Origin: Butyricimonas paravirosa
Lineage (GTDB): Bacteria; Bacteroidota; Bacteroidia; Bacteroidales; Marinifilaceae
Assembly (NCBI RefSeq): GCF_032878955.1
Contig: NZ_CP043839.1
Coordinates: forward strand, 992,001 to 1,056,000
Reading direction: 5' to 3'
Length of the DNA stretch: 64,000 nt
Shown: in pieces, positions 27,601-35,808 of the stretch
How the letters are laid out: each line of letters starts with the position of its first letter
How positions within the stretch are numbered: the stretch's first letter is position 1
The notes under the pieces: generated by a model
Databases searched by the model: none
What the model was told of the DNA's origin: nothing
What the model saw: the letters and a program-made list of their open reading frames with translations, nothing else
Made by a program: the position numbers and the translations under genes

Positions 27601-27647
27601 TAAACCACCTTCGTGTTTTCCAGCGAATATTTAGCTATATTCATCAT
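24609..27647 (-). CDS. RND efflux transporter permease (HAE1/AcrB-like)
   Basis: A 1012-residue inner-membrane RND pump with 12 predicted membrane helices and two large periplasmic loops. Proton-relay candidates in TM4 are Asp403-Asn404 (VDNAIVVTDN), where many AcrB relatives have two Asp; the TM10 lysine is present (MNIKNAIVLVDQ). No metal-binding motif typical of CzcA/CusA was seen. Likely exports drugs, bile-type amphiphiles or other toxic compounds. It follows the adaptor by 6 bases; no local regulator gene is present. Confidence 0.93.
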   Translation of the reverse strand: MMNIAKYSLENTKVVYFFLAILLVGGVLSFDLLGKKEDSPFVIKTAVIITRYPGATPNEVEQLITEPIEREIQSMRRVHKIKSDSYYGMSKIQIELSPATPPEEMPQMWDELRRKVLNIQPSLPQGASTISVSDDFGDVFGIYYGLTAGEGFSYHDLREWGQKLKTQLVSVDGVQKVALYGEQTEVVNVFISMSKLANSGIDLNSLIQTIKSQNSLINTGEKRAGNLELKILADGTYKTLDDIRNQLIVTQTGQQVRLGDITTIEKGYMDPPSSLMRVNGKRAIGIGISTDPERDVVKTGDKVKERLSQLEELMPVGIELVTLYPENEIAREANNGFLLNLVESVVIVIFIILLVMGTRAGLLIGSSLIFSIGGTMLIMQFMGVGLNRTSLAAFIIAMGMLVDNAIVVTDNAQILIKKGMRRRDALIRGATVPQWGLLGATLIAIFSFLPLYLAPSSVAEMVKPLFIVLAVSLGLSWILALTQTTVFGNFILKENFGDSSKDPYDTKFYRRFVSVLRGLIKHKVITIVSVVCLFLVSMYIMGIMPQNFFPSMDKPYFRADCFLPEGFSIRESEDMMSDIEAYLLEQDEVVNVSVTIGGSPLRYYLASTSFGPKANFGNLLIEVEKKEQSPIVEERLNTYVRENYPDMLIRSSLFKLSPAVEAAIEIGFIGENIDTLAALTERAMNIMRECDMVTDVRSSWGNQVPVWEPAYSQERGQRLGITRQSVAYALKIATNGLAIGDFREKDLFMPILLKEDGFDSKNLDNMKTLPVFATQGFTVPLAQVVDSFAYDYHYNVIKRYNRDRVMMAQCDPKRGANTKAAFSEVWNKVKSMDMPEGYRMKIFGEDESQVESNEALAANMPLTFILMFIVLLLLFRTYRKPTIILLMVPLIFIGVVFGLLVMGKMFDFFALLGVLGLVGMNIKNAIVLVDQIGIEQENGLAPLDAVLQATKSRIVPVAMASGTTILGMLPLLFDAMFGGMAACIMGGLLVASLLTIVVLPVTYCLIFRIKAE

Positions 27648-27653
27648 ATCAAA

Positions 27654-28703
27654 CTATTTAAGCAACTTCACCTTTTGACCTTCTGTTATATAATTCGCTC
27701 CCGCCACGACAATCGTGTCCTCGTTCGAGAGTCCCTTCTGCACCATGATCTTATCATTCCCAAACAACTGTCCGATCTCCACGATCCGGCTAGTCACCGT
27801 TCCCGTCTTCGGGTCATACACCCAAACACACGTCTCGTTCGAAGTCGAGTTCTTGAACAACGCACTCATCGGCACGATATAACTATCCTCCACCGGAGTT
27901 TCAATCTTCAAATTTACTTTACAGGAAAAACCGGGATATATATTATGCTTATCCCTCGAAAACCGGGAATCATCTATCACCAATTTCACCGGAATACCCG
28001 TTCCGTCGGGCGAGGCATCAATAAATTCTTTCACTTTCGCCTTGAACCATATCCCCTTGTAGGTATCAAACTCCACGGTCACCGTCATGGGCGTACGAGT
28101 TAAGTCAACACTCGTCTCCGGCAATGTAAAACCAACCGCCAGCTTATTTGGGTTAACCAACTTGATAATCGACTCGCCCGGGTTCACCTTCTGGTAATTC
28201 TCTACGAATTTTTTCTCCACAAAACCGTCAAACGGGGCCCGCAGTTTTGTGTCTTCCAGCGTGTTCGCTGACGTCTCGTAAGCCGATTTACCTTTTATAT
28301 AATTAGCCTCCGCAATTTCGTACTCCTGTTGTGAGATCGCCTGCATGGAAAGCAACCTTCTGTTCCGTTCCAACTGGGATTTAGCCGTTAAATAAGCCGC
28401 CTTATTCGCCTCGAACTGTAAGCGATAATCAAGCGGGTCAACCGCCGCAATCACCTGTCCTTTTTTCACTTTCTGCCCCTCATCCACGTTCATTGCGATC
28501 AACGGCCCGGACAACTTAAATGCCAGATTACTGTATTCTTCGGCCTCCACGACACCCGTATACAACTTATTGATAGCTCCCAAAGACTCGACATTTACCA
28601 CTCTCACAGGACGTACAATATCCTGATACGTGTTATCCTTTTTCCCTTTGCAGCCACTCCACAAAAGAGTCACCGCAATATAAACCATCCATTTAAATCC
28701 CAT
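27654..28703 (-). CDS. RND efflux periplasmic adaptor (membrane fusion protein), lipoprotein
   Basis: A 349-residue adaptor linking the RND pump to the TolC channel. Signal peptide ends in LLWSGC (lipobox), then the lipoyl/biotinyl-type region (LSGPLIAMNVDEGQKVKKGQVI), a short coiled-coil hairpin (NRRLLSMQAISQQEYEIAEA) and the beta-barrel region (LRAPFDGFVEKKF, FPSC-like segment YPGFSCKVNLKIE). First gene of the minus-strand efflux operon. Confidence 0.92.
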   Translation of the reverse strand: MGFKWMVYIAVTLLWSGCKGKKDNTYQDIVRPVRVVNVESLGAINKLYTGVVEAEEYSNLAFKLSGPLIAMNVDEGQKVKKGQVIAAVDPLDYRLQFEANKAAYLTAKSQLERNRRLLSMQAISQQEYEIAEANYIKGKSAYETSANTLEDTKLRAPFDGFVEKKFVENYQKVNPGESIIKLVNPNKLAVGFTLPETSVDLTRTPMTVTVEFDTYKGIWFKAKVKEFIDASPDGTGIPVKLVIDDSRFSRDKHNIYPGFSCKVNLKIETPVEDSYIVPMSALFKNSTSNETCVWVYDPKTGTVTSRIVEIGQLFGNDKIMVQKGLSNEDTIVVAGANYITEGQKVKLLK

Positions 28704-28856
28704 AAAACAAACCTTCTTATTTATTACAAATTATTCTCATTCCATTGCTCAGCTAAATAGCAATGAATATGCCATATTTACATTTTAAACAAATAACTTT
28801 ATAATTAGAGTTTTCCCCCCTCGACCTGATACGCCCCCTAACCATCTATTGATCAC

Positions 28857-29039
28857 TTAATCTGACTCGTATACGGGAATAAAATGATAAAGTTTTCCAT
28901 GACATGAACCGTCGAGGAAAACTTTATCATTTAGAATATATTTTTCTACTTCCGTCACTACGACACCTTGTAACGTCACCATAAGTAAAAGCGTACCATA
29001 TTGAAACAAGTGGGCTGCATGTATCGACCGATTCCACAC
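28857..29039 (-). other. Possible gene remnant or chance frame in a 622-bp gap
   Basis: A short frame (60 residues from GTG) with a sensible-looking end (TLQGVVVTEVEKYIL then DKVFLDGSCHGKL and FIPVYESD) but no homologue I recognise and no start signal. A 16-bp perfect stem lies inside it. The remainder of 28704-29325 holds the hairpin at 29228-29292 and no other supported feature. Confidence 0.2.
28883..28931. repeat. Inverted repeat with 16-bp perfect arms
   Basis: AATGATAAAGTTTTCC (28883-28898) and GGAAAACTTTATCATT (28916-28931) with a 17-nt loop, upstream of the efflux adaptor gene. May be a transcript end or a leader structure; no T run follows. Confidence 0.5.
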
Positions 29040-29227
29040 TGCTCGTAATACATTATTACGCTAGTGTTCTGCCTAGGTTTCTCCGTGGTTCCTCCATGCT
29101 TTCTCCGTGTCACTTGCGAGCAAACAACATGGAAAATACACGTGAACTCTGCATAAATCCTCTCGTATCATTAGCGCAACATACAACGAAGACCAAACCG
29201 GAGTGGGAGAGAAATAGGAAAATACAA

Positions 29228-29292
29228 ATTCCTGTTTCCCAAAGACCAGGCAACGCACGAATGCATAAACCTCGTCTTTGAGAAACAGGAAT
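29228..29292 (-). terminator. Long hairpin downstream of the exonuclease gene
   Basis: Outer arms ATTCCTGTTTC/GAAACAGGAAT (29228-29238, 29282-29292) and inner arms CAAAGAC/GTCTTTG give about 18 paired bases. On the minus strand it is followed by TTGTATTTTCC. Likely the transcript end for the pepP-dnaN-exonuclease direction. Confidence 0.65.
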
Positions 29293-29325
29293 ATAATTAA
29301 TTATCTGGGAATACTCTTTCCCGGG

Positions 29326-30102
29326 TCACTTCACTAACCCTGCCGTCCGCAGACGGATCTCGGTCAAAATCTTTTTCGTGTATAAGGGGAACTCCCCGTT
29401 CAACATCCACGCAAAATAACCGGGTTGCTCTTTCAGTACTTTCACCACGGGAACCCCTTTGTTCTTCCCGAAATTAAATACCTCCACCCCTTCTTCATTG
29501 TAAATGATAAATCCGGCAAAATCCGCCGTGTTATTCTGTGTTGAGAACTTGCTTAGGAAAGCGATGTCGTTCTCCAGCGTGTCATTATAACGATCCAGCT
29601 GGGCTTTCAGCACCTCGTAAGTGGCCGTCGTATCGGCAGCAGCCGTGTGGGCATCTTCCAAGTTCTTGTTACAATAAAAACGATATGCCGCACTTAACGT
29701 ACGCTGTTCCATCTTGTGGAAAATTGTCTGCACGTCCACGAACTTCCGTTTCCGCATATCGAAATCCACATCTACACGCAAAAATTCCTCCGCCAGTAAT
29801 GGAATATCAAAACGATTCGAATTATATCCCCCCAAATCACACCCCTCGATATAACGTGCCAAATCCTTGGCAATCTCCTTAAACGTTGGACAATCTTTCA
29901 CGTCATCATCATAAATTCCGTGGATTGCAGACGCCTGTTCCGGTATATGCATTTCCGGATTCACCCGGATCGTTTTCTGTTCCTCTTTCCCGTTCGGCAT
30001 CACTTTCAAAACAGAAATCTCCACGATCTTGTCCTTCGCAATATTAATACCCGTTGTCTCCAAATCAAAGAACACAATCGGGTTGGTTAATTTTAATTCC
30101 AA
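29326..30102 (-). CDS. DnaQ-like 3'-5' exonuclease (DEDDh)
   Basis: A 258-residue DEDDh exonuclease of the DNA-polymerase-III-epsilon type. ExoI is FFDLETTGI (Asp13 and Glu15), ExoII is GGYNSNRFDIPLL, and ExoIII is HTAAADTTATYEVL, with the HxxxxD spacing. A C-terminal extension (about 185-258) is rich in FNFGKNKGVPV and is commonly found in Bacteroidota 'exonuclease' homologues. Could be proofreading subunit or a general trimming nuclease; the single-gene context after dnaN does not prove the former. Confidence 0.88.
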   Translation of the reverse strand: MELKLTNPIVFFDLETTGINIAKDKIVEISVLKVMPNGKEEQKTIRVNPEMHIPEQASAIHGIYDDDVKDCPTFKEIAKDLARYIEGCDLGGYNSNRFDIPLLAEEFLRVDVDFDMRKRKFVDVQTIFHKMEQRTLSAAYRFYCNKNLEDAHTAAADTTATYEVLKAQLDRYNDTLENDIAFLSKFSTQNNTADFAGFIIYNEEGVEVFNFGKNKGVPVVKVLKEQPGYFAWMLNGEFPLYTKKILTEIRLRTAGLVK

Positions 30103-30114
30103 AACTTACTAATT

Positions 30115-30237
30115 TTAGATTGAATGATTTTAGAGCTGAGCAATTAAGTGATTTAATGATTTTCGATGAAGTGATTTTAATCACCCAATCATCGAATCGG
30201 CAATCACGGAATCTTTTTCACTCTAAATTTTAAATTC
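30115..30237. repeat. AT-rich intergenic repeat units
   Basis: Contains TTAGATTGAATGATTTTAG, AAGTGATTTAATGATTTTCGATG and ATCACCCAATCATCGAATCGG; units are similar to those at 14745-14800. No gene or promoter seen. Confidence 0.5.
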
Positions 30238-30278
30238 GGTTTAATCAGTAAGGCGAAATTCGCCTTACTGATTAAACC
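30238..30278 (-). terminator. 41-bp perfect palindrome spanning the dnaN stop codon
   Basis: Perfect 20-bp arms (30238-30257 and 30259-30278) around one base; the core is TCAGTAAGGCGAA/TTCGCCTTACTGA. It contains the TAA stop of dnaN. Unusually long for a terminator and without a T run, so may act as an mRNA end protector or cruciform. Confidence 0.6.
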
Positions 30279-31396
30279 ATCATCGGCATCAATAACATCA
30301 ACAAATCCTCATTCTCGTTATCGCTCTCGAAAGGCAAGAACAATCCCGGACGACTTGGATCGGATAATTCCAATACCAAAGATTCCGTGTTGAGATTAGA
30401 TAATATCTCTTGTACGAAAGGAGACTTGAACCCGATGGCCATCTCTTCTCCCTCGTACTGGCAAGTAATCGTTTCGTGTCCTGACATGGCATAATCCACG
30501 TCCTGAGCAGAAATCACGATCGTTCCGTTACTCAAATCAAACTTCACCAGGTTACTAGCTTGGTTTGCCATCACGGAAACCCGTCTTAATGAATTATACA
30601 ACTCCTTTTTCTCGATAATGATCTTTTTCGGGTTATTCTGCGGGATCACGGAATTGTAGTTCGGGAAACGTCCCTCCACCAGCGTACAAACCATCTTGTA
30701 ATTTCCGAAAGTGAAACAAGCCATTTTCTCGTTGAATTGCAAACGCAACTCGCTATCATCCTTCGGTAATATATTCTTCAACAACAAAGACGGTTTCTTC
30801 GGCAGGATCAACGCGAACTGATCCCCGTCCGTCTTGGCGTCAAAACGTTTGTAACGTACCAGCTTGTGAGCATCCGAAGCCACGAACGTGAAATTCTCCG
30901 GTCCCATCTCCATCAGGATACAGTTCATCACCGGACGCAAATCATCATTTGCCGTGGCAAAAACCGTACGGGTAATCCCCTCCAACAACATACCGCAATT
31001 CGTTGCAATCGTATTCACACTCTCGTCCATTCCGGATTGTACCGGGTAATCCTCGGCACTCTCTCCCGGCACGGAAAACTCTCCCTTATCCGAGATTATC
31101 TTTACCTCGTTCGTCCCCGTGTTAATATCAAACGTCAAGGGTTGTTCCGGAAACTCTTTCAAAATATCCAGCAACAACTTCGCCGGGATCGTGATACTTC
31201 CCGGAGTTTCCAGGTTATCCAACTCGATCTTGGCCTCCATGGTCGTTTCTTTGTCGGATGCCGTGGCGTACAACGTATCGTCCTTGGCTACCAACAAAAT
31301 ATTATCCAGAATCGGTTGCGCAGGTTTTCCACTAATCACCTTACTCACGGCCTGCAACCGCATCAAAAAACTACTACTTGATACAACGAATTTCAT
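30272..31396 (-). CDS. dnaN: DNA polymerase III beta subunit (sliding clamp)
   Basis: Ring-forming processivity clamp that tethers DNA polymerase III and other proteins to DNA. The 374-residue product has the three-domain clamp layout, starting MKFVVSSSSFLMRLQAVSKVI with KPAQPILDNILLVAKDD, DLRPVMNCILMEMG and KLVRYKRFDAK, and ending LLMLLMPMMV, the conserved hydrophobic pocket tail. The start at 31396 lies 18 bases after the M24 aminopeptidase stop, suggesting cotranscription. Full length. No dnaA or origin-like cluster accompanies it here. Confidence 0.97.
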   Translation of the reverse strand: MKFVVSSSSFLMRLQAVSKVISGKPAQPILDNILLVAKDDTLYATASDKETTMEAKIELDNLETPGSITIPAKLLLDILKEFPEQPLTFDINTGTNEVKIISDKGEFSVPGESAEDYPVQSGMDESVNTIATNCGMLLEGITRTVFATANDDLRPVMNCILMEMGPENFTFVASDAHKLVRYKRFDAKTDGDQFALILPKKPSLLLKNILPKDDSELRLQFNEKMACFTFGNYKMVCTLVEGRFPNYNSVIPQNNPKKIIIEKKELYNSLRRVSVMANQASNLVKFDLSNGTIVISAQDVDYAMSGHETITCQYEGEEMAIGFKSPFVQEILSNLNTESLVLELSDPSRPGLFLPFESDNENEDLLMLLMPMMV

Positions 31397-31414
31397 ATCT
31401 GTTCTTTATAATTT

Positions 31415-32806
31415 TTATCCATTTATCGTATTTTCCACCTCTTCCACGGTAATCGGCGCCCGACGGTCACCCATACATTTACACCCGTTCTCCGTGATCA
31501 AAATATCATCTTCCAGACGGATTCCACCGAAGTCCTTGTACGTCTCGATCTTGTCATATACCAAGAATTCCTTGTGCAATCCTTGTTCTCTCCACTGGTC
31601 GATCAAAGCGGGGATGAAATAACAACCCGGCTCATCGGTAACCACGAATCCCGGTTGCAACTTACGTCCCATACGCAAGGAAGAAGTACCGAACTGATCA
31701 ATCGGACGAGTCTCGTCGTCATAACCCACGTAGATTTGTCCCAAATCCTCCATGTCATGCACGTCAAGTCCCATCATGTGACCCAAACCGTGAGGCATGA
31801 ATAACGCGTGAGCCCCGGCTGCCACGGCAGCATTCACATCGCCTTTCATCAAGCCAAGGTCTTTCAATCCTTGAGCCAGAATCTTGCATACTTCCAGATG
31901 CACGTACTGGTACGTCACTCCCGGACGGGCAATCTCCATCGCCTTGTTGTTACAAGCCAATACAATATTATATACATCCTTCTGACGTTGATCGAAACGT
32001 CCTCCCACCGGAACCGTACGGGTAAAATCGGAACAATAATTCATATTATTCTCCGCCCCGGCATCCGTCAGCATCATACGTCCCACGGTCAATGTCTTGC
32101 TATGATCGTGATTATGCAACGTCTCTCCATTCTGGGAAAGGATCACGGGGAAAGAAACCAGACTTCCGTAAGAGGCGGCAATTCCCTCGATCAACCCGGC
32201 AATATATTGCTCTTTCTGTCCCGGCAACGCGTGTTTCATAGCAGCCACGTGCATCTCGTAACCAATATTACAAGCCAAGTTAATTTGCTCGATCTCGCAA
32301 GCCTCCTTCACGGAACGCAATGCCACCACGGCCTTGATCAATTCCAAAGAAGAATAATTCTTAATCAGCGAGTGATGAATACCCAACAAATCCTCCAACA
32401 ATAACATGTTGTGATAACGATAAGGCGGTAAGAAATGAATCTTGCGTCCCTGGCTGATGGCCTCTTTCAAAGCCTCGGCCAATTTACCGAAAGGAGCGGA
32501 ACAAGTCACACCCACGCTGGCAGCCAAATCCTTCACGCTCGGTTGCGGTCCCATCCAAATAATATCGTCCATGTCCACGTCGTTTCCGTACAGACAAACG
32601 TCCCCGGAATCCACGTCCATCAACCCGGCAAACCCGGGCATGTTCAAACCAAAGAAATAAAGGAAAGAACTATCCTGACGGAATTTATACGTGTTAGACG
32701 GATAATTTGCAGGAGCTTCCTCATTACCCAGTATCAATACCAAGCCGCCACTCATCTTGTCGATAAGTTGCTTTCTTCTATTTACATACACGCTTTTATC
32801 AAACAT
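31415..32806 (-). CDS. pepP: M24 aminopeptidase P family (Xaa-Pro aminopeptidase)
   Basis: A 463-residue cytoplasmic metallopeptidase releasing N-terminal residues ahead of proline. Creatinase/prolidase N-terminal domain (1-170), then the pita-bread catalytic domain. Metal ligands are visible: DAGAENN, SDFTRTVPVGG, HGLGHMMGLDVHDM, DEPGCYF and GGIRLEDDILIT. Length and motifs fit aminopeptidase P (PepP). Just upstream is a hairpin-containing leader; downstream is dnaN. Confidence 0.92.
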   Translation of the reverse strand: MFDKSVYVNRRKQLIDKMSGGLVLILGNEEAPANYPSNTYKFRQDSSFLYFFGLNMPGFAGLMDVDSGDVCLYGNDVDMDDIIWMGPQPSVKDLAASVGVTCSAPFGKLAEALKEAISQGRKIHFLPPYRYHNMLLLEDLLGIHHSLIKNYSSLELIKAVVALRSVKEACEIEQINLACNIGYEMHVAAMKHALPGQKEQYIAGLIEGIAASYGSLVSFPVILSQNGETLHNHDHSKTLTVGRMMLTDAGAENNMNYCSDFTRTVPVGGRFDQRQKDVYNIVLACNNKAMEIARPGVTYQYVHLEVCKILAQGLKDLGLMKGDVNAAVAAGAHALFMPHGLGHMMGLDVHDMEDLGQIYVGYDDETRPIDQFGTSSLRMGRKLQPGFVVTDEPGCYFIPALIDQWREQGLHKEFLVYDKIETYKDFGGIRLEDDILITENGCKCMGDRRAPITVEEVENTING

Positions 32807-33154
32807 ATTTATTATTTATTTAATGATTAATTTTCCTTGTCAAAATGAGTTGACAAGGTATAAATTTTTTTTCAATGTAACAATTCAAAATTCCATTTTA
32901 ATACGAAGAACAGGAATAAAAAACGGAAAGTTTTTCCCCATTTTAACATACTACATAATTTCACTTAGATATGCTATTCACAAGTTCCAACACTCACGAA
33001 ATACATCATATTGACCGAACTTACAGGAAACAAAAAGAAGGCGTTCAAAAATCAGATTTTATACCTGAATATTTTGAACAACCTTCTAAACACATTAAAT
33101 AAGGGTAACCAATTTTCTTTCCGGGCTTTCCGCCCAAACATTATAGCACCTTTC
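32807..33154. other. Gap between zincin and aminopeptidase genes
   Basis: No gene. It contains a 9-bp hairpin in the aminopeptidase leader (CCTTGTCAA/TTGACAAGG, 32835-32858) next to an 8-T run, and the zincin terminator at 33031-33087. No clear TANNTTTG promoter was found. Confidence 0.6.
33031..33087 (-). terminator. Terminator after the tandem zincin genes
   Basis: Imperfect stem AGAAGG..TTCAAAA (33036-33050) with TTTTGAAC..CCTTCT (33072-33087), followed on the minus strand by TTTTTG. Confidence 0.65.
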
Positions 33155-35782
33155 CTATTTCGTTTTATCTAACGCATTTTTAATCTTATATAACAAATAC
33201 TCGTAGTGCATTTTTGTATCTCCCGAACTCTTCACCACGGCGTCTTTCAATAAATCCTGCACACGGAATAACATAGCGAAATAATGTTCCGCCGGCATCG
33301 CCTCTTTTTTAGCAACACCATGCGGCAAAACACGAAAATCACATGATCCGGTTTCCGTAGAGAGAGAGAATGGCTGTGTCCCGTGCCGATATACGAAAGT
33401 CTGCAAATCCGTCATGTTCATCAACGGATTCTTCCCCTGTAAAATTTCCGGTTTCTCTCCCGCAAAAGCCATAGGTGCGGCAGCCATGAACCCTCCTTGC
33501 ACGGTTGAGGCATCATTGACGATTACCAGGAATTGTTTCTGTCGTAACATCTCCGTGCTTGTCAGTTTCCGATTCTTCAATGTTCCTTCCCACACATCCC
33601 GGTAAATATCATCCATACATTCTTCCACCGTGTATTCACTCCCTTTTTCAGCCGTGAAAGCAATTGCATTCAACCGCCCGAATAACGTGGGCAATATTCT
33701 GTTGGCTACTTCATATTTTGCGGGGTTACTGACTTCCAATTCCCGTTCAATCCTCTCGTTCGAAAGCCAGGATAAATTCTTCTCCAAATCCAAGAAATAC
33801 CGGACAATTGCTTTTTGCCTTTCACGAGGTACCACGCTAAAAGAAGGAATATCCTCGGTAGCATACGTATTCTCCTGGTATACCCCTCCCAGATTTGTAG
33901 CCAACGCCATCAAACGTTGCTGGCAAACCTGAACCATATTTTTATAATAAAGCGTCCGCTTGGCATAATCCGCATCATCTTCTCCGAACCAATCCATGAA
34001 TCCTCCCGTCAGACGTTTCATGTTTTCAAAAAAGTAACGTGTTGTTTTCAACGGATCATCTCCTAAATCCTGAGCATTGCTGGACGGATCATAAAACTGA
34101 GACATCAGATGCCCGAACTTGAGATACGGGTTTCGGCGTCCTTCTCGTATCCAACGATCCAACACATCGACTTCATCCTCGAATGAAGTAGCCTCCGGAA
34201 TAGGCTGATACAGCCATTTGATGGTATAAAAATCACATTCGCCCAAGCGTTTTTGTGACATACAAACCCCTCTCCTCACGTCCTCGGGTTGCGCCACGTA
34301 ATTAAACGGCAGATTATCCATAACAGAAGGACTCAAACCGTATTTCCGCGTGAAAGAAGGGGAACGCAAAGAGTCCGTGGGGTAAGCACTGGAGGCCTTC
34401 AAATTGGTCTCCAATCCCAAATTGATCCCGGCAACCTGCATCAAAGCTCCCCGCAACATATCGTTTATCTCTTCCTGAGAGAATTGATTTTTCCGTATAT
34501 TCGGATCTGCCCCGCTTGTAAATAAGATTTCCATTGTTTTCTGCATACTGAAAAAACCATCGAACAAGCAAAGAGAGGCATTCAAAATTTCGCCGGTACG
34601 CGTATCAAAGTGCATGGTAGGTGCTACGGTCAACCAACCGGGAGCATAGCGAATTGTCGAGTACTCGATATTATTCGCGTCAAAATCCGGATTGTCTTTC
34701 GGAAAATCGACTACACGAATCACGTTTTTAAAACCAATTCGCTCAAAAGCAACATTCCATGCCTCGAATGCATCCTTTATCGCGGGACGCCATTCTTTCG
34801 GCATCAAGGAATCCACGTAAAACACGATAGGTTTCTTCACCTCAACCAACTCTCCCCGGCGGTGTGCAGCCTCATCCACCGGTTCCAACCTCCAGCGTCG
34901 GGTCAAATAAACGTTATCCATCCCATGTTTCCCGCTCTTGATTCGTCCTTTTGTCCAAAAAGAAGTACCCACGCGGGAATCTGCTATCCGGGGACGCATC
35001 GGTTCCTCCGGCAATAAAACCAACATTTTGTTCACTGTCACCGATAAAGGCTGATCCGCCTCTCCGACCTTCCCTCCCATCATGGTTCCATTCGCCACGA
35101 AATCCAAATTACAGGTAACCGTGATATTCCGATCAAAGGCACGGACTTTCGCTATACTTGCCCACTCGCTCTTCAATTCAAATTGTCGGGCAATATAGCC
35201 CATGAAAGCATTCATACTTTGCGGATGGAAAGGAGTCGTATATCTGGAATTTTCCAAAAACAAGGGAGTCATATCCACCACAATGGCATCCCGTTCTGGC
35301 GTGTAAGCCAACACATTGAGCATCATGTGAACCCCTCCTTTATTAGAATTCTCTAGCACCGATTCCATGTTATTCTCCCCCGAAAAATTTATCGGACGCC
35401 CAAGCAAATCCATTTGGGCTAAAAGAACCGAATCCTTTTGTACAAAACGAAACGGTATCTGGTAACCACCGAATTGCCCCACGGCACCATCACCGTGATC
35501 ACTCGTCCTCTCGATGGAAGAAAGGAGCAACATATCCTTATTCTGCAAGGATAAAGGGAACTCTACATACACTTTCCCATCCACCTTATGAACTGTCATT
35601 ATTCCTTTAGCAGTCTCAACCTTCTTTCCCTCGAAAAGTTTCTGATAAGGGGTCAACGATTCCGTTTTTTTCTCTTCTTTAGCGATTTCTTTCCCGCTTT
35701 TTTTCTTCTTCCTTGCCTCCGCCTGAGTCGATATTCCGAGCAAAAAGAAAGCGAGGAAACAGAGATATAATATATTTCTCAT
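33155..35782 (-). CDS. Zincin-family protein (DUF5117/DUF4953 type) lacking all active-site residues
   Basis: An 875-residue exported protein (signal peptide ending LGISTQAEA) homologous along its length to the next gene upstream. The shared frame is ESLTPYQKLFEGK-like start, EEPMRPRIADSRVG, RRWRLEPVDEAAHRRGELVE, FYVDSLMPKEWRPAIKDAFEAW, and PTDSLRSPSFT. Where the paralogue has HEIGHCLSLMHN, this protein has QVAGINLGLETN (449-460): the three His ligands are Q449, I453 and T459, and the catalytic Glu is V450. The Met-turn region (SVMDNLPFNYVAQP) remains. It is a pseudoenzyme candidate, perhaps a regulator, binding partner or lectin-like part. Lies 26 bases after the active copy. Confidence 0.88.
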   Translation of the reverse strand: MRNILYLCFLAFFLLGISTQAEARKKKKSGKEIAKEEKKTESLTPYQKLFEGKKVETAKGIMTVHKVDGKVYVEFPLSLQNKDMLLLSSIERTSDHGDGAVGQFGGYQIPFRFVQKDSVLLAQMDLLGRPINFSGENNMESVLENSNKGGVHMMLNVLAYTPERDAIVVDMTPLFLENSRYTTPFHPQSMNAFMGYIARQFELKSEWASIAKVRAFDRNITVTCNLDFVANGTMMGGKVGEADQPLSVTVNKMLVLLPEEPMRPRIADSRVGTSFWTKGRIKSGKHGMDNVYLTRRWRLEPVDEAAHRRGELVEVKKPIVFYVDSLMPKEWRPAIKDAFEAWNVAFERIGFKNVIRVVDFPKDNPDFDANNIEYSTIRYAPGWLTVAPTMHFDTRTGEILNASLCLFDGFFSMQKTMEILFTSGADPNIRKNQFSQEEINDMLRGALMQVAGINLGLETNLKASSAYPTDSLRSPSFTRKYGLSPSVMDNLPFNYVAQPEDVRRGVCMSQKRLGECDFYTIKWLYQPIPEATSFEDEVDVLDRWIREGRRNPYLKFGHLMSQFYDPSSNAQDLGDDPLKTTRYFFENMKRLTGGFMDWFGEDDADYAKRTLYYKNMVQVCQQRLMALATNLGGVYQENTYATEDIPSFSVVPRERQKAIVRYFLDLEKNLSWLSNERIERELEVSNPAKYEVANRILPTLFGRLNAIAFTAEKGSEYTVEECMDDIYRDVWEGTLKNRKLTSTEMLRQKQFLVIVNDASTVQGGFMAAAPMAFAGEKPEILQGKNPLMNMTDLQTFVYRHGTQPFSLSTETGSCDFRVLPHGVAKKEAMPAEHYFAMLFRVQDLLKDAVVKSSGDTKMHYEYLLYKIKNALDKTK

Positions 35783-35808
35783 AATCTATTATTTAATAAT
35801 ATTCAAAC

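Noticed and set aside
30272..31396. Replication origin near dnaN
   Set aside because: No dnaA gene or cluster of DnaA-box-like sequences was seen in the surrounding gaps; dnaN in this phylum is not reliably at oriC.
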